From Anastrepha obliqua (lineage: Eukaryota; Arthropoda; Insecta; Diptera; Tephritidae), in the NCBI RefSeq assembly GCF_027943255.1, contig NC_072893.1, positions 8,804,001 through 8,868,000 on the forward strand: DNA of 64,000 nt, written 5' to 3'. Each line of letters starts with the position of its first letter. Position 1 is the first letter of the stretch. Of this stretch, positions 1 through 9,964 are shown one piece after another. A program made the translations under genes and the position numbers. Below the pieces are notes generated by a model. The model had not been told where the DNA came from. It worked only from the letters and a program-made list of their open reading frames with translations, and made no database searches.

Positions 1-310
1 GCAACGTGAGGCCGAGCGTTATCACGCTGTAGAATCACTTTTTCACGCCCCTCCGCGTATTACGGCCGCTTCTCGCACAGTGCTCAGCTCAATCGCATCA
101 ATTGAAGTCGATACCGATCCCCAGTGATGGTTTCGCTTGGTTTTAACAGTTCATAATAAATAACACCATCTTGGTCCCTCCAAATATGCAGCATAATCTT
201 CGCAGCGTGAATATTCGGCCGAGGCGATGACGTAGAAGCATGACCGGGCAGACCCCATGACTTTCTTTTCTTTGGATTGCTGTAATGAATCCATTTTACA
301 CCTTCCTTTT
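1..310 (-). pseudogene. mariner transposase fragment (catalytic core), decayed
   Basis: Read on the minus strand, this encodes the middle of a mariner-type DDE transposase, which cuts and pastes DNA at TA sites. Recognisable blocks in order are WIHYSNPKKRKSWGLPGHAS, then MLHIWRDQDGVIYYELLKPS, then ETITGDRYR, and finally VILQRDNARPHV around the second catalytic Asp. In-frame stops lie between GDRYR and the DNARPH block, so the copy is dead. The sequence stops resembling mariner above about position 310 and runs off the window start. A related decayed copy is at 20870-21620. The subfamily is not assigned. Confidence 0.85.
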
Positions 311-627
311 TTGCCGCTGGAGCAGTTGTTGGTATTAATATTAGGTAGGCTGCTGTTTTGACAATACATAAATGTAATCTTTGTAAGACTGTGATATTTC
401 ACTTAAAATATGGAAAGCTTAAATATCATACTTCTTAATTTTTTATAAGCGTGCGTAATTTTCGTTCTTATGACAATTATTTCTATACTAAACGTTTTCT
501 AAGAATCCCTAACTATTTTGCATTTGAATTCTAAATATAACAGAATCATTTCCACTAGAAAACTTAAAGCAACGAGCTGTGATTCATTCCTTATTTTAAT
601 TATTTCCCATAATTTCCCATGAAAATA
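311..627. other. AT-rich spacer, nothing recognised
   Basis: No coding pattern, RNA gene or repeat structure was recognised between the mariner fragment and the target duplication of the next element. Confidence 0.5.
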
Positions 628-667
628 TGTACGTGTCATGATTCAATTATAGAAGGTTAGGTAAGTA
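628..667. repeat. Left target duplication (628-636) and 31-bp TIR (637-667)
   Basis: Nine bases TGTACGTGT, then the left inverted end. Both recur exactly at the right end. Confidence 0.9.
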
Positions 668-2314
668 GTGACAAGGGCGCTTTGACACTCCCTTATTTTA
701 GGGCTGCATTTACGAAGGATGGGAAAAAGGGAAAAATGTTTTCCCCTTCTTGCCCAAAGGTAGTAAAAAAGTACGTAAAGTAACTAATTGGTCCTGTAAT
801 AAGAGAAAAACAAGTATATTGGTTATTTAATCTACATTAAAACAAAACGACAGAAAAATTATAGTTTTTTCTTTAAACAAATGTAATATTTATTTAGAAT
901 ATTTTCTATGTTTATCTACCAACACAAGAGCACGCAGAACTATGGTTTGTTCCTTAAGTATGTGTTTTAAGTTAGTTCGTAGTTTTAAAATAAACATTAG
1001 TATATTTTTTATTACAAGTTTAGCAGTTTATAGTTTAAAGTTCGTTTACCTTAATACACTTGACCCTAATATTAGTAAGTGTTGGGAAAATGTATTCATA
1101 TGGTCTAAAACAAATATTTCATATATTGCTAATATAATTCATAAATTTACGTAAATCAAATGCAATGAGAAAAATTGCGGAAAGTGGCTCGTATGGGTGT
1201 TGGAACGCTGCTCTGATTCGAGCAGATATAGGGACGTTGAACTTGCGCAGAAACCGAAAACCTGTAAACCAGAAGCCTTAAAAATTGTTAACTTCAAATA
1301 CATATAAAACTACGACTTACGTCCCTTGTAGACGGAAAGTGCGAAGATTTGATCGCAGATCTACGTACAGCGTACTATTCTAGACCCGGTACGGTATCGG
1401 CGGAGCCAGCCAGTTCGGAAACCAAGTCGACTTCAGAGGCACCAGCAGCAGACACATAACGATGTCATCCATGAAATTGTCCGAAGAACCACATACATAC
1501 GGCAATGCTAGTAAACAAAATAAGCTTTTGTGTAACTTTATTAAAAAGAAAACGACGCACAGAAGTCATCTATACGTAAATGTACGTTTCATAACTGTTT
1601 TCACACACTTTTATTCCTGAAATAAATACTGACTTTTAGCATCTTTTATATGTTTTATTATGCACTGATATTTACCTGGGCTCCTATTTTCTTAATGATT
1701 TGTTAAGTTTTTTTATTCGTTGGTATGCTGAATTTGCTCAGAAATCAAAAATCTGCAAATCAAAAATATTAGAAATAGATAATTTACTAATACAATATTA
1801 TTACTTACGAGTATTTAACGATATAAAACGCGTACGAATATTAGACACGGGGCTGCAGGTGCAGGAATGCTGAATTTGCTCAGAAATCAAAAATATTAGA
1901 AATAGATAACTTGCAAATACAATGTTATAACTTACGTATATTTACAGGAAAACGATTTTGGAATTCTATAATGGTTATTATGAAATACTGCACTTGCGCG
2001 AATACGAACACCTGCAAATAAAAGCTTTTAAAACCAATTTATTTGCGATTTACGAATTTACTTACTTGAATGTTTCCAATTAAATAAACGGTTTTTAACG
2101 AATATGAATAAAGCAACGTGTCAAAAATGGAAACAGTGTTGCCGATCAAATAATTTGCACCAAAAGTTTAGTATTTACTACAATTCAAAAATTTTTTTGT
2201 GAAATAGGTACTTTTTTTTGTAAAGAAGCAACACGTTTTCAAATAAGGGAGCCGATTTGTCAAGAGGGAGCGAGAAAGCTGCTTACTTACCTAACCTTCT
2301 ATAATTGAATCATG
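637..2314. mobile_element. Non-autonomous DNA transposon, P-element-like ends
   Basis: A 1,678-bp element bounded by perfect 31-bp terminal inverted repeats (637-667 and 2284-2314) starting CATGATTCAATTATAG. It is flanked directly by an identical 9-bp duplication, TGTACGTGT (628-636 and 2315-2323). A subterminal 11-bp inverted pair, CTCCCTTATTT, lies at 688-698 and, inverted, at 2241-2251. Nothing inside reads as a transposase; there are internal direct repeats near 1730-1815 and 1867-1950. The 31-bp ends, the leading CATGAT, AAGGT at positions 17-21 of the end and an 11-bp subterminal inverted repeat all recall Drosophila P elements. The P-element target duplication is 8 bp, however, so a Mutator-like element (9 bp) is the alternative. 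Superfamily is inference; the element itself is directly visible. Confidence 0.85.
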
Positions 2315-2323
2315 TGTACGTGT
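2284..2323. repeat. Right 31-bp TIR (2284-2314) and target duplication (2315-2323)
   Basis: Exact reverse complement of 637-667, followed at once by the second TGTACGTGT. Confidence 0.9.
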
Positions 2324-2589
2324 CACATGTAAGCATGCAATATTTTCTCAGAGTCAACCAAAACACCGGCTCTGAATGCGCGCTCTATTATTGACCCGAT
2401 ACAAAGCAAGCCCACAGTTGATTAATGCTTTCACTCTTCCTCGGCAAAATTCCATGCGAATTTGATAGGTGATAGCCGCTATTGAACGATCATAGGTGCC
2501 ATACATACACGCTTGTAAGTATGCTTTATTAATGCATTTGGATGTGAGTAGAGCAGAGAGTAAATTTGAGATGCATACTTCTTGATCGA

Positions 2590-2955
2590 ATGCAATGCAA
2601 CAAAAGCAATATTTGCGAGCGAGGCAGTAACAGTACGAGTTGAGTTCAAAACAACAATGTGTAAACACTGAGAGATGATTCTCTATGAGAGCTGCATTCG
2701 GTGATATGCAAAAATTATAGAACTCTTTATACAAATTGCATGCACTGAGTTTGATTATTATCAGTTCATGAATGCAACGCAACAAAAGCAATGTTTGCGT
2801 ACGAGACAGTATAAATAACAGTGCGAGTTGAGTTTAAAAAAACAATGTGTTACCTGTGAGAGCTGGTTCTCCATGAGAACTGCATTATGGGCTGCTACAC
2901 AAAAATTATAGCACTCTATATACAAATTGCAAACACAGAGTTTGATTACTTTCAG
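2590..2955. repeat. Tandem duplication, about 182-bp unit, two copies
   Basis: The block beginning near CAACAAAAGCAAT at about 2600 recurs 182 bp later at about 2782. The two copies share the GAGTTGAGTT, CAATGTGT, ATGAGA, GCTGCAT-like and CAAAAATTATAG blocks in the same order, with scattered differences. No protein is supported. It lies about 0.6 kb upstream of the F-box gene start, so it could be promoter-proximal, but no function is visible. Confidence 0.75.
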
Positions 2956-3530
2956 TTCATAAAATCGAATGGGGGTGTAAACATTTATTTAGTGAATTGG
3001 AGATGAAATTCCCGTAGAGGAATTATAAATCAATTAGTGGAAGTGAAAAATCATACGAAAGATCTGATTTTTAAATATGTGATTTACTGCTTTTAGACAC
3101 AAGGCGCTCAAAAAACAAAATTATATCCTCCAATCAGTTGATTGTTGTGCGCTGTACGATCAGCCAATGTAAAGTAGATGCATCAAACTTCCTTACTTCT
3201 CGCAGTGGTGGGGTGAAACGCTACCTCTTCGGAAATTCCCTGTCTAATAAGATTTTAAAAAGTAACTTGAAAAAAAAGGAAGTGCGAGTGTTTTGCATAG
3301 ATTTTGTTTTTAAAACTGCAGATTTATTCTTCTACATATACATATATAGCGTGCGGATAAAGACGAATTTTGTAATGGAACCTGTTAGTTTTCTAAATAA
3401 TTCGCTGCGATAATCTTTATAAACATATATACATATATGTATATATACAAAATAGTAGCAGTTGTGAATTCAAAATATCGTTTGCGCTTTTTTTTACATT
3501 TTGTAACACGGTAAAAAACGAAAAAGAACA
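2956..3530 (+). promoter_or_regulatory. Presumed upstream/5' leader region of the F-box gene
   Basis: Non-coding stretch directly before the F-box start codon. An alternating TATATACATATATG-type tract lies at 3424-3448, about 85-105 bp upstream of the ATG. No confident TATA box or initiator was identified. The context at the ATG, aacaATGG, is a good insect start context. Promoter status is inference from position. Confidence 0.35.
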
Positions 3531-3921
3531 ATGGTGACAATACTCGACTTGCCTGACGAATGCTTGATAAACATTTGTAAGCGATTGGATCACGATATCC
3601 AGCGTTACCACTGGGTGAATGTGTGCAAAAGATTCCAGTACATCTACTATGAGTATTTCCATAACTGGACGGAAGTTAATGATTATTTAGCTCAAAACTT
3701 TGGTCACCTAATCGGCACCGACGATTTTCCGATGCAAATAATCAAACGCATTAATTTATCGAAATCAAAGTGTTCTAAAAGATTTCTAAATAAACTACGC
3801 ATCTCTCATCCAGAGATTGAGGAAGCAAAACTCTTTTCGTTCACTGATGAGCATATGGCTGAGCTTTTGCCTTTGCCAAATCTGAAAGTTTTAATCTGCA
3901 TTGGCACTTACGATCTACGTG
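3531..3921 (+). CDS. F-box/LRR protein, exon 1 (gene spans 3531-15366)
   Basis: Four exons join in frame to about 463 aa: 3531-3921, 10964-11712, 15055-15206 and 15267-15366. F-box proteins are the substrate receptors of SCF ubiquitin ligases; the F-box binds Skp1 and the repeats pick the substrate. Residues about 4-44 form the F-box, with LPDECLINICKRL followed by VNVCKRFQYIYY. Residues from about 70 on are leucine-rich repeats. Exon 1 ends in split codon phase 1 (G|GTAATT donor). It joins exon 2 after TTCCTTAG to give Gly, in frame. The start is the only Met before the F-box and has good context. Introns of 7,042, 3,342 and 60 bp show the first two have been inflated by transposons. I do not recognise a specific orthologue or the substrate. 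Confidence 0.85.
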
Positions 3922-4011
3922 GTAATTTTTTTATACATCAATATTTTATTTATTTATTTACGTATAATGTTTATTGAGTGTTAACATAAGTATATAAGTA
4001 TACATTAGGCC

Positions 4012-4421
4012 GGGTCGATTTGTAGGGAGGCAAAAAAATCGCCCATTGCTCTGTGAAAAGCATATTCTAGGGATCAAAATAAGACACTTTGCCGAAGGAA
4101 CCATACCTCTAAAACGAATTCTGATGTCCCCCAACTTTGGTCGAACTTTTTAGTTTCTTTTCTCATGTAAAGGCCAAAAATGAGTGTGCCACTGGCATGG
4201 GTGGATCGGCCGTCCAAAGTTAGTGGGGGTCGGTCATACATTTGGACTCGATTGGTGTACTCTAAATGGGTCAAAGTGGGATTTTTCGTTCGACCCAAAT
4301 TGGGGGACATCAGAACTCGTTTTAGAGGTATGGTTCCTTCGGCAAAGTGTCTTATTTTGATCCCTAGAATATGATTTTCACAGAGCAATGGGCGATTTTT
4401 TTGCCTCCCCACAATCGACCT
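4012..4421. mobile_element. Fold-back (long inverted repeat) MITE
   Basis: Left arm (4012 to about 4150) is repeated in reverse at about 4283-4421 with only a few differences: GTCGATT...GGGAGGCAAAAAAATCGCCC at one end and the mirror image at the other. The arms are about 135 bp, separated by a unique spacer of about 130 bp. Transcribed RNA would form a long hairpin. No transposase and no clear target duplication were seen. It lies in intron 1 of the F-box gene. Confidence 0.8.
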
Positions 4422-4429
4422 GTGTGATA

Positions 4430-4799
4430 TTTAGTTTAATTGGATAGCCCGATGGGAGATCAGGCAACTCCTCACGGAATAAGTACATTCACTTTCTAGT
4501 AAAAATATCAATAATCCTCTGCGAATTTTTTTATATACATAGATATGTTTTTAGTAGCTTATAGAATAACCCGAAGATCACCACCAACTTGGTAATGGAG
4601 AGGTTTGAAATTTAAATGGTTCGCCTTTGTACCGAGCGATTTGTAACTCATAAAATACTCAAGCTAAAAGCCCATTGTACTCAACGCTCTAGAAAGTAAA
4701 AGGGTAGATACTCTAGGAGGAAAGAAGAGAAGTAACAGAAAGAAAGAGATAGGATAGAAAAAAGATAGAGACAGAGATGGTGAATCCTGTGAGAATTTT
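4430..4799. other. Intronic spacer, nothing recognised
   Basis: Non-coding intron sequence with a purine-rich GAAAGAAAGAGATAGG-type stretch near 4735-4780. No gene or repeat was identified. Confidence 0.4.
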
Positions 4800-5030
4800 C
4801 CAGATTCTTTGGCAAATTCCAGATTCCTTCAGTTGGAGAGAGCGAATATTACTCGTTCTCATGACATCGAAACCCAAAACCCATCAGCAGAACGTCTTTT
4901 CTTCCAAGTTTTAGAAGAAAGTTCGACAGTTTTCTGTTCAGGCTTGTCACAAACCGCTTCCCAGCGTTCTACTTTTAGACTAGACCATCGCTCTTTATGT
5001 AAATTACATACGTAATCACTGATCTAATTC
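4800..5030 (-). pseudogene. RNase H-bearing LINE fragment (post-RNase H region)
   Basis: The minus strand reads ISDYVCNLHKERWSSL and then KVERWEAVCDKPEQK. The same block follows the RNase H domain in the LINE copy at 24297-25640 (WISDYVCNLHKERWSGL). RNase H-bearing non-LTR retrotransposons use this domain to remove RNA after target-primed reverse transcription. Only the tail remains. The clade (I/Loa-like) is inferred from the motif style. Confidence 0.65.
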
Positions 5031-5370
5031 CAATGGAGAGGTTTGCTGTTTGCGGTAAAAGAATCACTGGAGAAAAACCTGCAGCCCTTCATTTATAGAC
5101 GAATTAAATTTAGTTCCAACGCTGGATGGTCCACTCTGAATAATGAGCACACAAAATGCGCTTTGATCGCATCGATGCGATTTAACATAAAGAGTGGAAA
5201 AGCTAACATTTGACACCGAATGTGTCAACTTAAGGTTAGGTTAGGATAAATGAATGGCTGCGCTTACGAAGGGCTCACTTGGCCAAATATTCAAAACTCG
5301 ATTGCTGCAATACCATACAGGGGAAAGGAGAAGGGAGGAAGAAGGGGCCTTAGGATTAAAAGGTTGATCA

Positions 5371-5690
5371 TCATGCACTTAAGACAACACCGACGGTGGG
5401 CCAGATGTCTAAATCGTTGCCGACAAGAGCAGGGTAGCTGAGAAAACGGTGCTGAGAAGATTCCTCTTCACCTTCCAGAGAGCTTCTGCAGAACGGTCTT
5501 GCGGCAATCTCGAGTCTCACCGCATAGACACTTAATGGACAATGTCCGGTAAAGATATCCATCAAATTGGAGAGCTGAGGCTTTGTTAGCCTTAGAAGCT
5601 CCCTCGAGCGCTCCCGATCTACCCGTGGGCAGAAGGCACTCGCCATTTTGCACGTTTGCGCACTATCCCAGCGCTCGCTGAGTTGACGCG
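5371..5690 (-). pseudogene. LINE ORF2 C-terminal fragment
   Basis: The minus strand carries LLRLTKPQLSNLMDIFTGHC then VYAVRLEI and a Cys/Glu-rich tail (CRSSLEGEEESSQH). This is the usual C-terminal block after RNase H in I-group LINEs; compare ITKPQLSNFVGVLTGHY at 10186-10850. In minus-strand order this block precedes the fragment at 4800-5030, the reverse of an intact element, so they are two separate insertions or a rearrangement. Confidence 0.65.
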
Positions 5691-6080
5691 AGACCCATCT
5701 TTACGAGAGTAGACCACAGGATCTCAAGGGAACCCCAATCCTATCAACTAAAATAAATGCATTGTTCTTAAAACGGAAAATTAGGTTAATATCTAAACGA
5801 GTCGACGCTTGAACAATGTTAGGAAATATTTATTTATTTATTTATTTAATACACAAACGTCAATCAAAAAGAGAAAAAATGAATTTTGAGGGGAAAAGTT
5901 TAAACAAATTAATAGGGTATTTGTAACAATTAATTCATTCAAAAAAAATTTCCGAAATGTTTTTTGACCTAGGGGTATGGTAATAGACGTGATATAATAT
6001 CTGGTACGTGCTTGCAAATTGTTGATGTGGAACTGGTCATAGATCTCAAGTGTTGATCTGTATCCTCCTTGGCGACTGTA

Positions 6081-7113
6081 TCAGTATTCCAGGCTTCTGC
6101 AGAGTTTCACTTGTATTCGTTCAACGCGTTTGATTGCAGAGTCAGTAAAAGGAGACCAGATTACTGTGCCATATTCCAGAATTGGAAGGACTAAGAAGGA
6201 GAAAAGTCTCAGTAAGGTGTTGGGATTTGTGAAGTTCTTGCTGGTTCTAGTAATAAAACCAAGAGTTTTAAACGCTTGGAGAGTAACCTTGTTAATATGT
6301 TTGTTAAATGTCAATCTGTTGTCTATGATGATACCTATTTACATAGATCCTTTATGCTGTCGATTTCACTTATTGCCTCGTTGTTTAAATTGTAGTTGGT
6401 TAAAGTACAGACGTGCGATCTTGAGATAGATACTGCTCCACACTTTTTGATATTCAGGCCTAGTTTGTTTCTGCTGCACCAGGCCGACAATAAGTCAATA
6501 TCACTCTGGAGAATTTTGATGTCTTTTACACTAGTAATCGATCTGAAGATTTTTAAGTCGTCCGCATATAGTAGGTACTCAGACTGTAAATGATCGCCAA
6601 TGTCGTTAACGAATATGTTGAACAGAGTTGGACCCAGGTGTGATCCTTGGGGCACACCCGACGATACATCATGCTTGGTGGATAGATGACCATCCACCCG
6701 CACTTGAAATTGCCTTTCAGATAGATATGAGTGGACCCAGCCCAGAGTATTGCCTTGAATACCGTATCTGTTGAGTTTATTTATCAGGATACAATGATCG
6801 ACCCTATCGAATGCTTTGCCAAAGTCCATGTAGATGGTGTGCACTTCGGTTCCTTCGTTTAGCGCTTCTTGGAGGTAGTTGACATAGATAAACAAATTCG
6901 AAGTAGTAGATCTCCCGCCAACAAACCCGTGCTGCTTGTTGGTGATAACGTTCGAGAAAAATGCTGTGAGTTGGGGGAGAACTATTTTTTCAAAGAGTTT
7001 AGCGAGAGAGGATTGTACGCAGATTGCTCTATAGGACCGTCCTTGTAAATGGAGCAGACGTAGGAGGATTTCCAAACTGTTGGGAAGGTACCGGTTTGTA
7101 GAGAGAAATCAAA
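6081..7113 (-). pseudogene. CR1-type LINE reverse transcriptase segment
   Basis: Reverse transcriptase fingers and palm of the LINE. The minus strand shows SSLAKLFEKIVL, HGFVGGRSTTSNL, MDFGKAFDRVDH (catalytic Asp block), SGVPQGSHLGPTLFNIFVND and LLYADDLKIF (the catalytic YADD). The thumb follows, with SAWCSRNKLGLNIKKC. A frameshift separates the N-terminal KSSYVCSIYKDG block from the rest. Without the inserted element, the reading continues from 8414 to 7113. Confidence 0.85.
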
Positions 7114-7115
7114 TA

Positions 7116-8411
7116 CAGGGTGGCTGATGAAAGCCGCTACCAAAACAAAATTGAATAACTTTTTTTCTTTTTAAGTTATCTGTTCCATTTTTGTTTTAAT
7201 TTGCAGATTGATCTTTAAAATTTATTAAAATGGATAACTGGGACACGCAAACAAGAATTTGGATAGTCCGCCGCTATCACGCACTGGAGTCCGTAGTTTT
7301 GGTACAGAGAGAGTACAGGCGGATGTTTGGCGGCGGTCCCCCGAGCAGAGGGACCATAATAAGACTGGTGAATAATTTTGCTGAGCAAGGAACAGTCGCA
7401 AGAAGGCCTTATCATCGAAACCCACCAGTTCGGACGGAGGAAACGATCGCTGCTGTAGCTGCAGCTATACAAAGCAATCCAAGGGTTTCAACAAGAAGCT
7501 TATCTGCTCAACTTGGTGTCAGCCGACAGTCTTTGCAAACAATAATGCACAAAGATTTAGACTTATTTCCCTACAAAATTCAAATGGTTAACAAACTGAA
7601 TGCAGGAGACTTGCCGATTCGCTTGGAATTTTGCCAGAAGATCCTGCAAATGGTGGAAGAAGACCAAAACATGTTAAACTGCCTTTTCATGTCTGATGAG
7701 GCCCATTTCGATTTAAACGGCAATGTGAACAAACAAAATTGTCGAATATGGAGTACTTCTAACCCACAGATACTCCACGAGACGGAATTGCATCCTCTTC
7801 GCGAGACAGTGTGGTGTGCGGTTTCTTCACGCTGTATTGTCGGGCCTTATTTTTTTTGAGAAAATGGTCACACCGTTACGGTTACTGGAGACCGTTATTT
7901 GAAAATGCTGAATGCTATCCAGAACTACGCCGAAAGAGAATTCCTTTCAACTCTGTGTGGTTTCAACAAGATGGGGCAACGTCTCACATAGCCCAGACTG
8001 TTATGACAGAGTTGTGACGAAAATTTCCCAATAAACTGATTTCAAGAAACTCCGAATTTCGTTGGCCTCCCAGATCGCCTGACCTTACTGCACCTGACTT
8101 TTTCTTATGGGGCTTATGTAAACAAGAAGTTTATAAAACAAAGCCAACAAATTTGGATGAACTAAAACAATCCATTCGGGCAACAATTCCTGTCGCAACT
8201 CTCAAGGCAGCAATGAACAACTTTTTACTAAGATGCCGCACTTGTGTCAACGAGCTGGGGGGCATTTAAATTCAATTATTTTTAAAACTAGTTAAGCTAC
8301 ATTTAATAAAATTTAATGACCTTCAACTTGAAAAAAAAAATGAATGAATTCCATATACTAAAAAAAAAGTTATTTGAGTTTCTTAATGTAGCAAAATTCA
8401 TCAGCCACCCT
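7116..8411 (+). mobile_element. mariner-like element inserted in the LINE, TA duplication
   Basis: A 1,296-bp element whose ends CAGGGTGGCTGATGAA (7116 on) and TTCATCAGCCACCCTG (to 8411) are inverted copies. TA (7114-7115 and 8412-8413) flanks both sides. The LINE reading frame resumes on both sides (ATSHISHI before, FDFSLQTGTFPTVWK after), proving it inserted after the LINE. It encodes one decayed Tc1/mariner-superfamily transposase. Confidence 0.95.
7230..8269 (+). pseudogene. Tc1/mariner-superfamily transposase, frameshifted
   Basis: Open for the first 209 residues from ATG 7230: an N-terminal helix-turn-helix region (YRRMFGGGPPSRGTIIRLVN), then LGVSRQSLQTIMHKDL and the first catalytic Asp in FMSDEAHFDLNGNVNKQNCR. 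After about 7857, two frame changes and a TGA (8015-8017) break it. Remaining blocks are VWFQQDGATSHIAQ (second Asp) and WPPRSPDLTAPDFFLWG (third acidic position), 36 residues apart counting the stop. It ends CRTCVNELGGI before TAA. The family resembles insect elements with the NKQNCR motif. The small element at 42499-42858 carries the same FSDEAHFHL block. Confidence 0.85.
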
Positions 8412-8413
8412 GT

Positions 8414-9515
8414 ATATGTGTGAGATGTGGCTGGTAGCACAGTTTTTGAGGAAGGTGTTTGGTAGCCCATCCGGGCCAGCACCTTTCTTTGTATTCAATG
8501 TCAGCAGTGCTTTGTAAACATCATTTATATTAATCTTGAAATCGGTGATAGTATTAGTCGGCCTGTGTCCTAGATCCGTTCACGTTAAGCCTCGATGCGG
8601 ATCCTGATTATATACACTCTTGAAAAAGGATGCGAACATGTTACTAATCTCAATGCCGGAGTCAGCCGACAGATTATTCCAAGTCTTATGTTTAATGAAT
8701 TTCCAAAATGCACATGTATCAGTCCGAACCTGCTGCTCAATCATATCTATATAATTTTTGTAGCATAATGTGTTGAGCTCCTTGCACTCCCGTCTAAGTT
8801 CACTAAATTTTCTATAGTACAAATTAGTATCGTTTTTCTTGTATTTCTTGCAGTTGGAATGAGCTTCTTTCTTGAGTAGTGTTTTGAATTTTAATTCACT
8901 TGAGAACCAGTAAGGGAAGTGACTTGTTTTTTGGACACGCACAGGAACATATGATGAGATGCCTTCCTGGATTATGTCATAGAGTACTTTTATTTTGCAG
9001 TCTAAAGTGCTTGATGAATAAAAGTTAGACCAATCAGCGTTTACGAAGAAGTTATTGAGATTATCATAGTCACCGTTCTTGAAATCATAGTAAGTCGGTG
9101 TTGCAGGCTTTAGACTGGGCTGAAGCTCGATAGTGATATCAAGAGCAGGGTGATACAGATTCATCGTGGTGATTGCTTGAGTATATTCTACCTGAATAGA
9201 AATGTTACTAAAGCAGAGATCAAGCAAGTTATTATTATCGATATGGACACTGTTAAATTGTTGGCATTCCAGCGAAGAGAAACCTTCGTGTACAGAATTT
9301 TCACAATAAGTGCAGGGTGAGCTGCTGGGAAGGTTGAAGTCGCCAGTGATAAGGAGATTTGCGGCACTAAGTTTTTCCTTCAGATAGTGAAGCGTATCAA
9401 TGAATGTCTGGACAGCTGCGAGTGAAGCTCTCGGAGGAAAGTAGACGCACCCGACGATGATATCAGAACTATTGAACTTCAATTTTACGTAGATGTGTTC
9501 TTCAGCTTCAAGCAT
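8414..9515 (-). pseudogene. CR1-type LINE endonuclease C-terminus and linker
   Basis: The minus strand reads IIVGCVYFPPRA and LLITGDFNLPSS, the apurinic endonuclease core that nicks target DNA. NNNLLDLCFSN and a long linker follow, then the start of the reverse transcriptase (KKGAGPDGLPNTFLK). The first third of the endonuclease is missing. One TGA stop lies at about 8580. It continues into the RT segment beyond the mariner-like insertion. Confidence 0.8.
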
Positions 9516-9813
9516 TGGTCGTCGAGCAGTCGTCTTAGCTTATTCATGGTAATATTATCGTTATCTTCATCATCATCATCGTATTCAAGATCGTCCGTGG
9601 TGGCGACATTAACCTCCAATTTGCAGGAATCACATTTCCACAGGAACCCCTGTAATTTAACTTTGTTAGCACAATCAGTGAATTCGGATTTGGTAAGCCC
9701 CGTACAATTGGCATGAGTCCACGTAAGGCAGGCTACACACAACATACTAGATGCTCAGCTGCGTGGCAAACACCACATGTGTGCTGTTGCTGGGTGCCTT
9801 TTTTAGGAGGCAT
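9485..9813 (-). pseudogene. LINE ORF1 start with PHD-like zinc finger
   Basis: Starts at ATG 9813 (MPPKKGTQQQHTCGVC). The Cys/His series CGVC, CVAC, HANC and WKCDSC fits a C4HC3 PHD-like finger, which CR1-clade LINEs carry in ORF1 and which is thought to aid nucleic-acid or chromatin binding. An acidic stretch (DDLEYDDDDEDND) follows and then the frame runs into the endonuclease part of ORF2 after about 95 residues. The rest of ORF1 and the start of ORF2 are therefore deleted. Confidence 0.7.
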
Positions 9814-9881
9814 AGTTTGTCGCAGAAATTCACGTATTACTGAGAGAACTTTTACTGATTTTGATTTTTTTTAATTTTGGT

Positions 9882-9964
9882 GTTTCACAGAGATTCGAAC
9901 CTACGTTCTCCTGTGAATTCCGAATGATAGTTACGCACTAAACCATTCCACTACGGCGGCCGCC
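9882..9964 (-). repeat. tRNA-derived SINE head
   Basis: On the minus strand this has both RNA polymerase III internal promoter boxes: A box TAGTGGAATGG (9943-9953) and B box GGTTCGAATCT (9891-9901), at tRNA spacing. The ends do not pair as an acceptor stem, so it is a tRNA-like SINE head rather than a working tRNA gene. I recall similar sequences from tephritid flies, unchecked. Confidence 0.6.

Larger units (their letters stand above)
5822..9830 (-). mobile_element. CR1-type LINE, internally deleted and interrupted
   Basis: A minus-strand non-LTR retrotransposon in intron 1 of the F-box gene. From 5' to 3' it has an ORF1 start with a PHD-like zinc finger (9813-9485), the C-terminal part of the endonuclease and linker (9515-8414), a plus-strand mariner-like insertion (8411-7116), then the reverse transcriptase (7113-6081). 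The 3' end is a TAAA-type tail near 5825-5850, typical of short-repeat rather than poly(A) tails. PHD fingers in ORF1 are a known trait of the CR1 clade. A more decayed relative with the same tail type is at 25757-26990. Stops and frameshifts make this copy dead. Confidence 0.8.

Noticed and set aside
637..2314. P transposase gene inside the P-like element (for example the 70-codon frame at 942-1154).
   Set aside because: The frame is a Ile/Phe/Asn-rich stretch with no THAP domain or GTP-binding motif; the element is non-coding.
2354..2791. 145-codon open frame on the minus strand.
   Set aside because: It overlaps the tandem duplication, is Cys/Leu-rich without a domain, and only part of it repeats with the 182-bp unit.
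9882..9964. Functional tRNA gene on the minus strand.
   Set aside because: Promoter boxes are present but the ends do not form an acceptor stem; better called a tRNA-derived SINE head.
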